The notes under the pieces: model-generated
What the model was told of the DNA's origin: nothing
The model's input: the letters and a program-made list of their open reading frames with translations, nothing else
Databases searched by the model: none
Program-made: the position numbers and the translations under genes
Part shown: positions 26,375 to 35,116 of the stretch, piece after piece
Layout: each line of letters starts with the position of its first letter
How positions within the stretch are numbered: the stretch's first letter is position 1
Source: Pseudoduganella sp.
GTDB lineage: Bacteria; Pseudomonadota; Gammaproteobacteria; Burkholderiales; Burkholderiaceae_D
DNA: 64,000 nucleotides
Direction: 5' to 3'
Assembly (NCBI GenBank): GCA_021323265.1
Contig: JAJTCO010000006.1
Location: 29,387 to 93,386, forward strand

Positions 26375-28678
26375 TCAGCCGGCTTCGGCCGGCAGGCCGC
26401 CGGCGTGGCCGGCCTGGCGCGGGCGCAGCAGGGCGCGCGCCGACAGGTAGAGCCGCAGCAGCGGCGCCAGCACGTGCTGCTGGTTCAGCACTTCCAGCGT
26501 GTAGTAGGGGTTCTCCTGCTCCATCCAGAGCCCCTTGTAGGGATCGTTGCCCAGCATGAAGTCGATGCGCTCGACGTGGTCGTGCTGGTAGACGTACTCG
26601 ATCAGGTGGCCCGTCAGCAGGCTGCCCGGCGAGTAGCGGTCGGCGTTGCGGTCCTGGGCCAGCTTGAAGATGTGGGCCACGCCCCCTTGCACCAGCCACA
26701 GCTGGCTGGCCACCACCTGCTGGTCCAGGTACAGCAGGCCCAGGCGCAGGTAGCCGCGCGCCGCGCTCCAGTGCATCAGCCAGTCGATGAAGGAGCGCGA
26801 CGGCTCGCCGCCCTTCCAGCTGTGGCTGTAGGTCGACCAGTAGTGTTCCACCTGCTCCCGGGTCGGCGCCGTCACCACTTCGAAGCGGTGCGCCGCGCGC
26901 AGCAGCGCCTTGCCCTTGCGCTTGAGCGTGTTGCGCAGCTGAGACGGGCGCTTGGCCCAGTAGCTGTCGAGGTCGGTGGCGTAGGCCGAGTAATTGGCCG
27001 ACAGCGGCACGCGCAGCGCCAGGTGGCCGTCCAGGGCGGCGCCGGCGCTGCCGGCATCGGCCTGCTGCTGGCTGACCGGGGCCGCGCTCAGCTTGAGCCA
27101 GCCCCGGTCCAGGTGGCCCAGGGCTTGTAGCAGCACTTGCCAGCTTTCCGCCGCCGACACCTGGCGGCGGTCGGCAAACAGGTCCACCGCGGGCGAATAG
27201 AAATTGCTCAGCAGACGCACTTCCATGCTGCGCAGCAGGCCGGGCTGGCGTTCCAGCGGCACCGCCAGGCACGGTTGCTCGCCGCGCCACACGAACAGCC
27301 AGCTGAAACTGCGGCCCGGGCAGGGATGCACTTCGCGTTCGAAGCGCGCCAGCGCGTCATACCATTCCAGCGTGCCGAACAGCGGATCGGGCTGGTGCGC
27401 CTGCAGCCACGCCGCCAGCTCGGGCGGCAGGGGCTGGTCCATGGGCAGTTCGCGCACGCGCAGGGCGCTGCCGCGCCGGCCGCGCAGGTTCGCCGCCAGG
27501 CGCCGCAGGCGGGCCCGGATGCGCCAGGCCAGGCCGGCCCGGCACGCCTTCAGGAAGGGGGCCTGGTCGCCCGGGCGCCAGTACGTGAAGACCGGGCGCT
27601 TGCCGCCGTACGGGCGCAGGGTGCGCTGGGCCAGCACGGCGCGCCAGTAGCACAGCACGTCGTTTTCGGCGTCGAACCAGGTGACGGGGCCGCGCAGGGC
27701 GCCCGCCTGGGCGCGCTGGCCCAGGGCCAGCTGGAATTCCTGGTAGACCTGGTTGAAGCCGGCCGCCACGCACAATTCCAGCCAGAAGTCCGTGCGGCCC
27801 ACGGTCGGCTCGATGACCCAGAAGCTGCCGTCCGGCGCGCGCTTGAGTTCGAGCGAGACGGGCCCGGACAGGTCCAGGCCGGCGAAGAAGCGGCGCGTCA
27901 GGGCCAGCACTTCCGGCGCGTCCACCGTTTCCGCCACCGTGGTCTGGCCGCGCGCGGGCGGGAAGGATGCGATCTTGCGCCCCACCATTTCCTGCACCAC
28001 CTGGCCGCGGTCCAGGACCAGCGCGCCGAAATACAGGCTCTGGTCGTCGCCGGCGATGTATTCCTGGGCCAGGATGGGCAGGTCGGCCTGGTATTGGCGC
28101 AGCAGGGCCTGCAGTTCGGCCAGGTTGTGCGCCAGCGCCGTCTTGAACGACGACAGCGGGCGGGCCGGTTTCAGGATGACCGGATAGCGGAAGCCGGCCA
28201 CGGCCGCCTCGGCCTCGGCCGCCGCCTGCAGCAGGGCCGAGCGCGGATAGTTCAAGCCCTGGCTGCGCGCGGCCTGTTCCAGCTCGTTCTTGCGTTGCAG
28301 GCGCAGCACGTGCGGCGCGCAGTGCGCCCAGCTGAGCAGGTAATCGGGCAGCAGGCGCGCCACCCCTTCGCCCATCAGGCGCACGTGGGTGTCGTTGGTG
28401 GGGAACAGCACCACCTGGCGCGCGCGCGGCAGGCGCGCGCGCAGGGCGGCCAGGGTCGGCACCAGGTCCTCCATCTCGGCCTCGCTGCACAGGAAGGTGT
28501 GCACGATCGCCTTGCTGCGCCCGCCCGGCCGCGCCACCTTTTCCAGCGCATAGACTTCCACCCCGGCGTCGCGCAAGCCGCGCACGACGGACAGGCCGTG
28601 GCTGCACAGGCCGACAACCAGGGCGATGGGCGGCAGGGCCGGCGAAGGGGAGCTAGCAGGTTTGTTCACGGCGGACAT
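26375..28678 (-). CDS. ATP-grasp domain fused to GNAT/FemAB-like acyltransferase
   Basis: This is a 767-residue two-part protein. Residues about 20-400 form an ATP-grasp ligase domain with RYPVILKPARPLSS (ATP lysine), an AQEYIAGDDQS strand and an LELKRAPDGSFWVIEPTVG metal-binding end. Residues about 430-767 form a GNAT/FemAB-type (BioF2-like) acyltransferase with HYWSTYSHSWK, HIFKLAQDRNADRYSPGSLL and IDFMLGNDPYKGLW. This would allow carboxylate activation and acyl or aminoacyl transfer in one polypeptide, perhaps to decorate a sugar. It faces the acyl-CoA ligase gene across a 142-base divergent region. Substrate unknown. Confidence 0.72.
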   Translation of the reverse strand: MSAVNKPASSPSPALPPIALVVGLCSHGLSVVRGLRDAGVEVYALEKVARPGGRSKAIVHTFLCSEAEMEDLVPTLAALRARLPRARQVVLFPTNDTHVRLMGEGVARLLPDYLLSWAHCAPHVLRLQRKNELEQAARSQGLNYPRSALLQAAAEAEAAVAGFRYPVILKPARPLSSFKTALAHNLAELQALLRQYQADLPILAQEYIAGDDQSLYFGALVLDRGQVVQEMVGRKIASFPPARGQTTVAETVDAPEVLALTRRFFAGLDLSGPVSLELKRAPDGSFWVIEPTVGRTDFWLELCVAAGFNQVYQEFQLALGQRAQAGALRGPVTWFDAENDVLCYWRAVLAQRTLRPYGGKRPVFTYWRPGDQAPFLKACRAGLAWRIRARLRRLAANLRGRRGSALRVRELPMDQPLPPELAAWLQAHQPDPLFGTLEWYDALARFEREVHPCPGRSFSWLFVWRGEQPCLAVPLERQPGLLRSMEVRLLSNFYSPAVDLFADRRQVSAAESWQVLLQALGHLDRGWLKLSAAPVSQQQADAGSAGAALDGHLALRVPLSANYSAYATDLDSYWAKRPSQLRNTLKRKGKALLRAAHRFEVVTAPTREQVEHYWSTYSHSWKGGEPSRSFIDWLMHWSAARGYLRLGLLYLDQQVVASQLWLVQGGVAHIFKLAQDRNADRYSPGSLLTGHLIEYVYQHDHVERIDFMLGNDPYKGLWMEQENPYYTLEVLNQQHVLAPLLRLYLSARALLRPRQAGHAGGLPAEAG

Positions 28679-28820
28679 TGATTTTGCACAGATAACCGTA
28701 TATTAATTGCAATACTGTGACTTGTGCGCGGATTGTTGTAAAGATCGCGCCGGGATGACGCAAGTCAAGCATTCTGGTGGTTTTACAATATAATTAATGC
28801 AATCCTATTGACGAAGCATC
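28679..28820. promoter_or_regulatory. Divergent promoter region between the ATP-grasp fusion and acyl-CoA ligase genes
   Basis: This 142-base AT-rich stretch separates two divergently read units. On the + strand a perfect TATAAT lies at 28789-28794, 27 bases before the acyl-CoA ligase ATG, but no good -35 is found 16-18 bases upstream. For the - strand, AT-rich sequence around 28700-28715 could serve as a -10. The motif ATTGCAATA at about 28706-28716 recurs before prsT2 (about 39232-39241) in opposite orientation, which may hint at a shared regulator. Confidence 0.4.
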
Positions 28821-30404
28821 ATGAGCGACCTGATCCATCAATTCATCTTTGCCTCGGCCCAGCGCACCCCGCACGCCGAGGCGCTGGTCCACGGCGAGCG
28901 GCGCCTCGACTATGCCGCCCTGGCTGCTGCCGTGCAGGGCGCCGCGCAGGGCTTGCTGGCGCGCGGCCTGCAGCGCAGCGAACGGGTCGCCGTCTACCTG
29001 GAAAAGAATGTCGAGAACGTGGCAGCCATGTTCGGCGCCGCCTGCGCCGGCGGCGTCTTCGTCCCGGTCAATCCCTTGCTCAAGGCGGAGCAGGTGGGCT
29101 ACATCCTGGCCGACTGCAATGTGCGCGTGCTGGTGACCTCGGCCGACCGCCTGCGCCTGCTGGGCGCGACCCTGGCTGCCTGCCCCGACCTGCACACGGT
29201 GATCGTGACCGGCCAGGCGCAGGACCTGCCCAGCCTGCCGCAGCTGCACGTGCTGCCCTGGGCCGCCGCCATGCAGGACGCGCCGCCTGCGCCGGCCCAC
29301 CGCTGCATCGACACGGACATGGCGGCCATCCTGTACACCTCGGGCAGCACGGGACGGCCGAAAGGCGTGGTGCTGTCGCACCGCAATATGGTGGCCGGCG
29401 CGGTCAGCGTCTCGACCTACCTGGAAAACACCGCGCAGGACCGCCTGCTGGCCGTGCTGCCGCTCTCGTTCGACTATGGCCTGTCGCAGCTGACCACGGC
29501 GTTCCGCGTCGGCGCCACCGCCGTCCTCATCAACCACCTGCTGGCGCGCGACGTGCTCAAGGCCGTGGTGGCCGAGCGCATCACCGGCCTGGCTGCCGTG
29601 CCGCCGCTGTGGATCCAGCTGGCGCCGCTGCCCTGGCCGGCCGACTGCACGCTGCGCTACCTGACCAACTCGGGCGGCGCCATGCAGCGCCCCACGCTGG
29701 ATGCGCTGCGCGCCGCGCTGCCGCGCGCCAAGCCCTACCTGATGTACGGCCTGACCGAAGCGTTCCGCTCGACCTTCCTGCCGCCGGACGAGATCGAGCG
29801 CCGCCCCGATTCGATGGGCAAGGCGATCCCGAACGCGGAAGTGATGGTGCTGCGCCCGGACGGCAGCGAATGCGCGCCCAACGAACCGGGCGAGCTGGTG
29901 CACCGCGGCGCCCTGGTCTCGCTCGGCTACTGGAACGACCCGGGCAAGACGGCCGAGCGCTTCAAGCCCTACGTCTCGCCGCAGTACGGCTTGCCGCTGG
30001 TGGAAATGGCCGTGTGGTCGGGCGACATCGTGCGGCGCGATGCCGACGGCTTCCTCTACTTCATCAGCCGCAACGATGAAATGATCAAGACTTCCGGCTA
30101 CCGTGTCAGCCCGACCGAGGTGGAGGAGGTGGTGTACGCGCACGGCCAGGTGGGCGAAGCGGCAGCGCTGGGCGTCAAGCACCCGCAGCTGGGCCAGGCC
30201 ATCGTGCTGCTGGCCTACCCGCCGGCCGGCGCCACCCTGACCGAGGCGGCGCTGCTGGCGGCCATCAAGCCGCACCTGCCGGCCTATATGCAGCCGCAGA
30301 AGGTGGTGCTGTCGGCCACTCCGCTGCCGCGCAACCCGAACGGCAAGATCGACCGCAAGCTGCTGTCGAGCGAGTACGCGGACGCGTTCGGGGAGGACGC
30401 ATGA
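28821..30404 (+). CDS. Acyl-CoA ligase (AMP-forming), exosortase A system-associated
   Basis: This 527-residue member of the adenylate-forming family has the P-loop-like ILYTSGSTGRPKGV near residue 175, LMYGLTEAFRS (A5 region), GDIVRRDADGFLYF with the adenine/ribose Asp, DEMIKTSGYRVSPTEVE (hinge) and the catalytic lysine in NPNGKIDRKL near the C-terminus. All core motifs are intact. It should activate a carboxylic acid as AMP ester and pass it to CoA or to the ACP encoded at 25968-26216. It is first in a + strand operon; the decarboxylase start overlaps its stop as ATGA. Substrate unknown. Confidence 0.9.
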   Translation: MSDLIHQFIFASAQRTPHAEALVHGERRLDYAALAAAVQGAAQGLLARGLQRSERVAVYLEKNVENVAAMFGAACAGGVFVPVNPLLKAEQVGYILADCNVRVLVTSADRLRLLGATLAACPDLHTVIVTGQAQDLPSLPQLHVLPWAAAMQDAPPAPAHRCIDTDMAAILYTSGSTGRPKGVVLSHRNMVAGAVSVSTYLENTAQDRLLAVLPLSFDYGLSQLTTAFRVGATAVLINHLLARDVLKAVVAERITGLAAVPPLWIQLAPLPWPADCTLRYLTNSGGAMQRPTLDALRAALPRAKPYLMYGLTEAFRSTFLPPDEIERRPDSMGKAIPNAEVMVLRPDGSECAPNEPGELVHRGALVSLGYWNDPGKTAERFKPYVSPQYGLPLVEMAVWSGDIVRRDADGFLYFISRNDEMIKTSGYRVSPTEVEEVVYAHGQVGEAAALGVKHPQLGQAIVLLAYPPAGATLTEAALLAAIKPHLPAYMQPQKVVLSATPLPRNPNGKIDRKLLSSEYADAFGEDA

Positions 30405-31645
30405 GCACGGACGCCCCGCGCCGCCCGCAGCACGCGCCGCTGCTGCAGTTCGTGCTGGAGGACGACTGCCTGCTGATCGGCGGCGTACCGCTGCCGCGCC
30501 TGGCCGCGCGCGTCGGCCAGACCCCGTTTTACGCTTATTCGCGCGCGGCCATGACGGCCCGCGTGGCCGCGCTGCGCGCCGCCCTGCCGCCCGAGGTGCA
30601 CCTGCACTACGCCATGAAGGCCAACCCGATGCCGGCCGTGGTGCAGCACATGGCGACCCTGGTGGACGGCCTGGACGTGGCCTCCGGCGGCGAGCTGCGC
30701 GTGGCGCTCGATACCGTGATGGCGCCGGGCATGATCAGCTTTGCCGGCCCCGGCAAGAGCGACGCCGAGCTGTCCTGCGCGATTGCCGCCGGCATCGTGC
30801 TGAACCTGGAATCGGAAGGCGAGATGGAGCGCGCCGCCGCGCTGGGCCAGCGCCTGGGCATCGTGCCGCAGGTGAATGTGCGCGTGAACCCGGACTTCGA
30901 GCTGAAGTCGTCGGGCATGAAGATGGGCGGCGGGCCCAAGCAGTTCGGCGTGGACGCCGAGCGCGTGCCGGCCATGCTGGCGCGCATCGGCCAGCTGGGC
31001 CTGGACTTCCACGGCTTCCACATCTTCAGCGGCTCGCAGAACCTGAAGGCGGCCGCGCTGCAGGAGGCGCACGAAAAGACCTTCGCGCTGGCGCTGCGCC
31101 TGGCCGAGGCGGCGCCGCGCGCGCCGCGCATCCTGAACATCGGCGGCGGCTTCGGCATCCCGTATTTCCCGGGCGAGGAGCGGCTGGACCTGGCGGCGGT
31201 GGGCGCCAACCTGGCGCGCATCCTGGACCAGGTGCGGCCGCGCCTGCAGGGCGCCCAGGTGGTGATCGAACTGGGGCGCTACCTGGTGGGCGAGGCCGGC
31301 GTGTACGTGTGCCGCGTGGTCGACCGCAAGGAGTCGCGCGGCCAGGTATTCCTCGTGACGGACGGCGGCCTGCACCATCACCTGTCGGCCTCGGGCAACT
31401 TTGGCCAGGTGATCCGCAAGAATTATCCTGTCGTAATCGGCAACAAGGTGGCGCGCGGGCCGCGCGAACTGGCCTCGGTGGTCGGTCCGCTGTGCACCCC
31501 GCTCGACCTCTTGGCCGACCAGATGGAACTGGGCCAGGCGCAGGCCGGCGACCTGGTGGTGGTGCTGCAGTCGGGCGCCTACGGCGCCACGGCCAGCCCG
31601 GCGGCGTTCCTGAGCCACCCGGCCGCAGTGGAAGTTTTCGTGTAA
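30401..31645 (+). CDS. PLP-dependent decarboxylase (fold III), exosortase A system-associated
   Basis: This 414-residue enzyme of the diaminopimelate/ornithine decarboxylase family has PLP lysine K73 in HYAMKANP and the phosphate-binding loop NIGGGFGIPY. The C-terminal beta domain includes the GAYGATASPAAFLSHP segment near the active-site tyrosine. It should decarboxylate an L- or D-amino acid to an amine. Translational coupling with the acyl-CoA ligase suggests that an activated acyl group and an amine are joined in the same pathway. The true substrate cannot be read from the sequence; lysine/DAP specificity is not assured. Confidence 0.88.
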   Translation: MSTDAPRRPQHAPLLQFVLEDDCLLIGGVPLPRLAARVGQTPFYAYSRAAMTARVAALRAALPPEVHLHYAMKANPMPAVVQHMATLVDGLDVASGGELRVALDTVMAPGMISFAGPGKSDAELSCAIAAGIVLNLESEGEMERAAALGQRLGIVPQVNVRVNPDFELKSSGMKMGGGPKQFGVDAERVPAMLARIGQLGLDFHGFHIFSGSQNLKAAALQEAHEKTFALALRLAEAAPRAPRILNIGGGFGIPYFPGEERLDLAAVGANLARILDQVRPRLQGAQVVIELGRYLVGEAGVYVCRVVDRKESRGQVFLVTDGGLHHHLSASGNFGQVIRKNYPVVIGNKVARGPRELASVVGPLCTPLDLLADQMELGQAQAGDLVVVLQSGAYGATASPAAFLSHPAAVEVFV

Positions 31646-31660
31646 GCGAGGAAGAGCGTT

Positions 31661-33496
31661 ATGAGCGGGATCTGTGGATGGATAGGGTTTGCCGGTGCGC
31701 CGGAATTACTGGAGCAGATGGCAGCGCCGCTGTCCCGCTTCGACCAGGGCGCGCAGCATGTCCTGTCCGGGCAGCGCAGCGGCGTGGCCGTGGCGGCGCA
31801 AGCCGGCGGCGCCACGCTGTTCCAGCGCGACGGCCTGCTGGTGGCCCTGTGGGGCGAGCCGCGCCTGGAGGATCCGGCCCTGGCGGCCCAGGCCGCCGCC
31901 CAGGGCGTGGCCGCCACGGTGGCCGCGCTGTGGGCGCAGGGCGCGCAGCGCACCTGTGCCCAGCTGCACGGCTGCTTCACCCTCGCCATCCTCGATGAGC
32001 GCAGCGGCGAAGCCCTGCTGGCCACCGACCGCATGGGCATCCAGCCGCTGTCCTGGCAACTGGCCGGCGAAACGCTGGTGTTTGCCAGCTCGGCCGACGC
32101 GCTGGTGCGCCACCCGCGCACGCCCGGCGTGCTGGACCACCAGGGCCTGTACAACTACGTCTACTTCCACATGGTGCCTTCGCCGGGCACCGTCTACCAG
32201 GGCCAGCAGCGCCTGCTGCCCGGCCATTACCTGCACTACCGCCAGGGCCGCGTGGAAGAGCACAGTTACTGGCGCATGCAGTTCGAGGAAAACGGCCAGC
32301 GCTCGTTCGGCGAGCTGAAGGAAGAATTCCTGGCCGTGCTGCGCCACAGCGTGCAGGAAGCCTGCGGCCAGCGCAAGGTGGGCGCCTTCCTGTCCGGCGG
32401 CACCGACAGTTCCACCATCGCCGGCATGCTGACGCAGGTGGGCGGCGTGGCGGCCGACACGTACTCGATCGGTTTCGAAGCCCAAGGCTACGACGAGATG
32501 GAATACGCGCGCATCGCCTCGCGCCATTTCGGCACGCGCCACCACGAATACTATGTGACGCCGGAGGACGTGGCGCAGGCGATCCCGCAGGTGGCCGCCG
32601 TGTTCGACCAGCCCTTCGGCAACGCCTCGGCGGTGCCGGCCTACTATTGCGCGCGCATGGCGCGCGCCGACGGCGTGCAGCGCCTGTTCGGCGGCGACGG
32701 CGGCGACGAGCTGTTCGGCGGCAACGAGCGCTATGCCAAGCAGCAGGTGTTCGAACTGTACGAGCGCGTGCCGCGCCTGCTGCGCAAGGCCCTGCTGGAG
32801 CCGGCCGTCTTCCACTTCCCCGGCGGCGCGCGCGTGCGCCTGCTGCGCAAGGCGCGCAGCTATATCGAGCAAGCCACGGTGGGCATGCCGGCGCGCCTGG
32901 AAACCTACAACCTGCTGGGCCGCTACGGCCCGCAGCAAGTGTTTACCGACGACTTCCTGGCCGCGGCCGACATCGGCCACCCGATCGCCACCCTGGAGCG
33001 CAACTATGGCCGCAGCGAGGCGCGCTCCCTGATCAACCGCATGCTGGCGCTGGACCTGCAGATCACGCTGGCCGACAACGACCTGCCGAAAGTGATGAAG
33101 GCGTGCGAGCTGGCCGGCGTGGAAGTGGCCTTCCCCTTCCTGAACGACCGCATGGTGGCCTTCTCGGCCGGCCTGACGCCGCAGCAAAAGCTCAACGGCA
33201 CCCAGCTGCGCTGGTTCTTCAAGGAAGCGCTGCGCGGCTTCCTGCCGGACGCCATCATCACCAAGCAGAAGCATGGCTTCGGCCTGCCGTTCGGCGTCTG
33301 GCTGCAGGAGCACGCCCAGCTGCAGCAGCTGGCCGCCGACAGCCTGAGCGACCTGAAGGCGCGCAAGGTGGTGCGCGGCGAATTCATCGAACAGCTGATC
33401 GGCGTCCATTTGCGCGAGCACGCCGGCTACCACGGCACCATGGTGTGGGTGCTGATGATGCTGGAGCAGTGGTTCCGCCAGCACAGGGCAGGGTGA
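31661..33496 (+). CDS. Asparagine synthase-type amidotransferase with displaced N-terminal cysteine
   Basis: This 611-residue protein has an N-terminal class II glutaminase-like domain (1-200) and a C-terminal synthetase domain. The ATP pyrophosphatase loop LSGGTDSS is intact (residues 244-251), as is FGGDGGDELFGGNERY. The glutaminase start is odd. The protein begins MSGICGWIG, so the first cysteine is residue 5 rather than residue 2, and no ATG or GTG precedes it directly. The RGPD-type loop is also not obvious. Either ammonia comes from elsewhere or the N-terminus is processed. It should transfer nitrogen to a carboxyl group, for example of a uronic acid. It starts 16 bases after the decarboxylase gene. 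Confidence 0.82.
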   Translation: MSGICGWIGFAGAPELLEQMAAPLSRFDQGAQHVLSGQRSGVAVAAQAGGATLFQRDGLLVALWGEPRLEDPALAAQAAAQGVAATVAALWAQGAQRTCAQLHGCFTLAILDERSGEALLATDRMGIQPLSWQLAGETLVFASSADALVRHPRTPGVLDHQGLYNYVYFHMVPSPGTVYQGQQRLLPGHYLHYRQGRVEEHSYWRMQFEENGQRSFGELKEEFLAVLRHSVQEACGQRKVGAFLSGGTDSSTIAGMLTQVGGVAADTYSIGFEAQGYDEMEYARIASRHFGTRHHEYYVTPEDVAQAIPQVAAVFDQPFGNASAVPAYYCARMARADGVQRLFGGDGGDELFGGNERYAKQQVFELYERVPRLLRKALLEPAVFHFPGGARVRLLRKARSYIEQATVGMPARLETYNLLGRYGPQQVFTDDFLAAADIGHPIATLERNYGRSEARSLINRMLALDLQITLADNDLPKVMKACELAGVEVAFPFLNDRMVAFSAGLTPQQKLNGTQLRWFFKEALRGFLPDAIITKQKHGFGLPFGVWLQEHAQLQQLAADSLSDLKARKVVRGEFIEQLIGVHLREHAGYHGTMVWVLMMLEQWFRQHRAG

Positions 33497-33497
33497 G

Positions 33498-34529
33498 ATG
33501 CGCACCCGGGTTTGCCTCACCATCGACACCGAATTCAGCATCGCAGGCGCCTTTCGGGATGCCAGCCGGCGCCCGGTCGGCACGCCCCTGGTCTGGTGCG
33601 AGGTCGACGGCCGCTCCGAAGGGCTGGGCTTCCTGCTCGACCAGTTCCAGCGCCACCAGCTGCCGGCCACGTTTTTCGTGGAAGCGCTGCAGCGCCATTA
33701 CTTCAGCGACGACCCGATGGCGGCCATTGCGCGCCGCATTGCCGCCGACGGGCACGAGGTGCAGCTGCACGTGCATCCCTGCTGGTCGGTGTTCCGCCAC
33801 GCGGACTGGCCGCAGCGCGTGCGCGCCCAGCCGCGCCAGGATGACTTCTTCGGCCGCGCCGAAGACGATTCCGTGGCGCTGATCGGCCAGGCCCAGGCCA
33901 CCTTTGCCGACTGGGGCATGGCGCCGCCCACGGTGTTTCGCAGCGGCAGCCTGCAGCACGACGCCACCTTGTACCGGGCGCTGGCGCGCTGCGGCATTCC
34001 CTACAGTTCCAGCATCGGCCTGGCCATCTTCGACTCCGGCGACAGCGACCTGCAGCTGTATAGCGGCATGCACGAACGCTCCGGCGTGCGCGAGTGCCCG
34101 GTGCTGACCTTCCAGGATTGGCGCCTGGGCCGGCGCCGCCACCTGAAGACGCTGACCATTGCCGGCACCAGCTTTGCGGAAACGCGCACCCTGCTGGAGC
34201 AGGCATACGCGGCGCAGGTGCCGCTGGTGGTCCTGCTGACGCACCCGTTCGAATACGTGCAGCGCGACGGCGACGCCGGCGCCGTGCGGCGCCATGCCGT
34301 CAACCAGCAGCGCCTGGCGCTCCTGTGCGCCTGGCTCGACGCCGAACGCGCGCGCTTCGACACCTGCGGCATGGGCGCCGCGGCGGCCGCCCTGACGGCC
34401 TGCCCGCAGGCGGTGCGCAACGTGCTGCTGCAGGGCCGCTCCTGGCAAAGCGTGCGCCGCATGGCGACCCAGGTCGCCTACGACGCCTATGGCGGCTGGC
34501 AACTGGCGCGCCGCCGGAGCGCCGCATGA
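33498..34529 (+). CDS. Polysaccharide deacetylase-like protein
   Basis: This 343-residue protein of the NodB-like (CE4) fold has the first-strand aspartate in CLTIDTEFS, a QLHVHPCW segment supplying metal-binding histidines, FRSGSLQHDATLY for the arginine loop and VVLLTHPFEYV near the end. No signal peptide is seen, so it may act in the cytosol or be exported otherwise. It starts one base after the amidotransferase stop and overlaps the phosphatase start. It may de-N-acetylate a lipid-linked sugar. A second CE4-type gene lies at 56486-57331. Confidence 0.75.
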   Translation: MRTRVCLTIDTEFSIAGAFRDASRRPVGTPLVWCEVDGRSEGLGFLLDQFQRHQLPATFFVEALQRHYFSDDPMAAIARRIAADGHEVQLHVHPCWSVFRHADWPQRVRAQPRQDDFFGRAEDDSVALIGQAQATFADWGMAPPTVFRSGSLQHDATLYRALARCGIPYSSSIGLAIFDSGDSDLQLYSGMHERSGVRECPVLTFQDWRLGRRRHLKTLTIAGTSFAETRTLLEQAYAAQVPLVVLLTHPFEYVQRDGDAGAVRRHAVNQQRLALLCAWLDAERARFDTCGMGAAAAALTACPQAVRNVLLQGRSWQSVRRMATQVAYDAYGGWQLARRRSAA

Positions 34530-35116
34530 GGGCCGCCATCAACCGCCGCTTCGGCACCTGGCGCGGCCTGGTGCGCCTGCTGCTGGCCTATGGCGAGCTG
34601 GCTTGCGGGCGCCTGCGCCCGTTCCAGCTGCGCCACCCGGAACAGGTGCGGCGCCTGGTGTTCGTGTGCCTGGGCAATATCTGCCGCTCCGCCTATGCCG
34701 AGCAGGTCGCCCGCGCCGAAGGCCTGGCCTGTGCCTCGCTCGGCCTGTCGACCACCAGCGGCGCCGCCTCGCCGCAGGCGGCGCTGGCGGCGGCACAGCG
34801 CGCCGGGGTCGCCATGCACGCGCACCGCGCCTGCGACTGGAAGGATTTCGACCTGCAGCCGGGCGACTTGCTGCTGGTGATGGAAGTGCGCCAGGCGCGC
34901 GAGCTGCAGCGCCGGCTGGCCGGGCGCAGCGACGTGCAACTGGCCCTGCTGGGCAACTGGTGCGCGCCGCCCATGCCGCACCTGCACGACCCGTTCACCC
35001 TCAGCGACGGCTATTTCGACCAGTGTTTCCTGCGCGTGCAGCAGGCCGTGCGGCGCCTGGCCGCCGCGCTGCCGCAGGTGCGCGCGGCGCACGACGCGCG
35101 TCAGGGCCAAGGATGA
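34526..35116 (+). CDS. Low-molecular-weight protein tyrosine phosphatase-like
   Basis: This is a 196-residue protein. The P-loop CLGNICRS (C48 to R54) matches CX5R of arsenate reductase-like/LMW tyrosine phosphatases. The general-acid aspartate is probably in HLHDPFT. It has about 40 extra N-terminal residues that are basic and aromatic. In Wzc/Wzb systems such phosphatases reset the tyrosine autokinase; here the kinase is encoded at 51830-52768, 16 kb away. It overlaps both neighbours by four bases, so it is locked into the amidotransferase/deacetylase/ATP-grasp unit and might instead dephosphorylate a sugar or lipid. Confidence 0.8.
   Translation: MRAAINRRFGTWRGLVRLLLAYGELACGRLRPFQLRHPEQVRRLVFVCLGNICRSAYAEQVARAEGLACASLGLSTTSGAASPQAALAAAQRAGVAMHAHRACDWKDFDLQPGDLLLVMEVRQARELQRRLAGRSDVQLALLGNWCAPPMPHLHDPFTLSDGYFDQCFLRVQQAVRRLAAALPQVRAAHDARQGQG

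Noticed and set aside
28705..28725. A sigma-54-like element on the - strand before the ATP-grasp fusion gene (ATTGCA with an upstream GT).
   Set aside because: The -24 element lacks GG and the spacing to GC is nine rather than ten bases.
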